Origin: Acidisarcina sp.
Lineage (GTDB): Bacteria > Acidobacteriota > Blastocatellia > Pyrinomonadales > Pyrinomonadaceae
Length of the DNA: 5,650 nt
NCBI GenBank assembly: GCA_021155145.1
Contig: JAJNPX010000074.1
Coordinates: forward strand, 1-5,650
Reading direction: 5' to 3'
In this document: positions 5,513 through 5,650 of the stretch, in pieces
Numbering within the stretch: the stretch's first letter is position 1
Layout: every line of letters starts with the position of its first letter
Program-made: the position numbers and the translations under genes
Notes under the pieces: generated by a model
What the model saw: the letters and a program-made list of their open reading frames with translations, nothing else
Database searches by the model: none
What the model was told of the DNA's origin: nothing

Positions 5513-5650
5513 ATGCAAAAGATCCTCATCGTCGTGGGCGCTCGGCCGAACTTTATGAAGGCCGCGCCCATTTGCGCCGAGATGCGGCGGCGGCCGGACG
5601 AGTTCGACGTAAAGGTCGTCCACACCGGGCAGCATTACGACGCGGCGATG
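5513..5650 (+). CDS. wecB: UDP-N-acetylglucosamine 2-epimerase, N-terminal part, cut by window end
   Basis: The first 46 codons of a non-hydrolysing UDP-GlcNAc 2-epimerase, which interconverts UDP-GlcNAc and UDP-ManNAc in the cytosol. It opens with MQKILIVVGARPNFMKAAPI, the first beta-strand and GARPNFMK loop of the WecB GT-B-like fold, and carries VVHTGQHYD (35-43), a hallmark active-site segment of the family. The full protein is usually about 370-390 residues, so most lies beyond the edge. An in-frame TAG at 5489-5491, with no start codon between it and the ATG at 5513, fixes the start. The 75 bases after the dehydrogenase stop contain no gene, clear terminator or Shine-Dalgarno; the two genes probably form one operon. 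The product would feed or follow the neighbouring dehydrogenase in making UDP-ManNAcA for a surface polysaccharide. Confidence 0.9.
   Translation, partial: MQKILIVVGARPNFMKAAPICAEMRRRPDEFDVKVVHTGQHYDAAM

Noticed and set aside
5270..5635. 121-codon open frame on the minus strand across the dehydrogenase end and epimerase start
   Set aside because: It lies antisense to two well-supported genes and its translation resembles no family; open antisense frames are common at this base composition.
1..5650. CRISPR array, tRNA/rRNA, insertion sequence or attachment site
   Set aside because: No regularly spaced repeats, cloverleaf-like segments, transposase motifs or flanking duplications were seen on either strand.

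Overview
The window is 5,650 bases of bacterial chromosome at roughly 55-60% GC. It is densely packed, with six genes complete or cut by an edge plus the start of a seventh. No RNA gene, transposase, integrase, CRISPR array or phage gene is visible. The mix suggests an environmental Gram-negative-like bacterium that respires with menaquinone: a quinol-type nitric oxide reductase, a UbiA/MqnP-type prenyltransferase, a DUF2227 protein, a repeat (solenoid) protein and a polysaccharide sugar-nucleotide pair. Acidobacteriota of the Blastocatellia type would fit, but this is a low-confidence impression from protein style and nothing here proves it.

Left part (1-2119), respiration and redox control. 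The window opens inside a gene on the + strand whose visible part is the C-terminal quarter of a single-subunit, quinol-oxidising nitric oxide reductase (qNor). Facing it, 19 bases away, a minus-strand pair runs from 2119 to 600: a UbiA-family prenyltransferase of the MqnP (futalosine-pathway menaquinone) type, then a Crp/Fnr-family regulator. The two overlap by four bases (ATGA). This brings together an enzyme that consumes menaquinol, an enzyme likely to help make menaquinone, and a one-component regulator of the superfamily that commonly controls NO and anaerobic respiration.

Middle part (2120-3930), two poorly characterised genes. A DUF2227-type putative metal-binding membrane protein (+) diverges from the prenyltransferase across a 58-base gap. 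That gap carries a candidate promoter and an 8-base direct repeat. The DUF2227 gene converges, with one base between stop codons, on a 405-residue alpha-helical repeat protein (-) with two solenoid-like blocks and an acidic centre, of unknown function.

Right part (3931-5650), cell-surface polysaccharide precursors. After a 169-base divergent intergenic region comes a complete nucleotide-sugar dehydrogenase of the UDP-GlcNAc/UDP-ManNAc class (+). It is followed 75 bases later by the first 46 codons of a UDP-GlcNAc 2-epimerase (wecB type), cut by the window end. Together they point to synthesis of an N-acetylated hexuronic acid precursor, probably UDP-ManNAcA, and suggest a glycan locus continues to the right.

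Most genes here are recognisable members of known families. The least explained is the solenoid protein at 2713-3930. The most informative context is the qNor / Crp-Fnr / MqnP cluster. I did not find clear evidence of a wholly new system.
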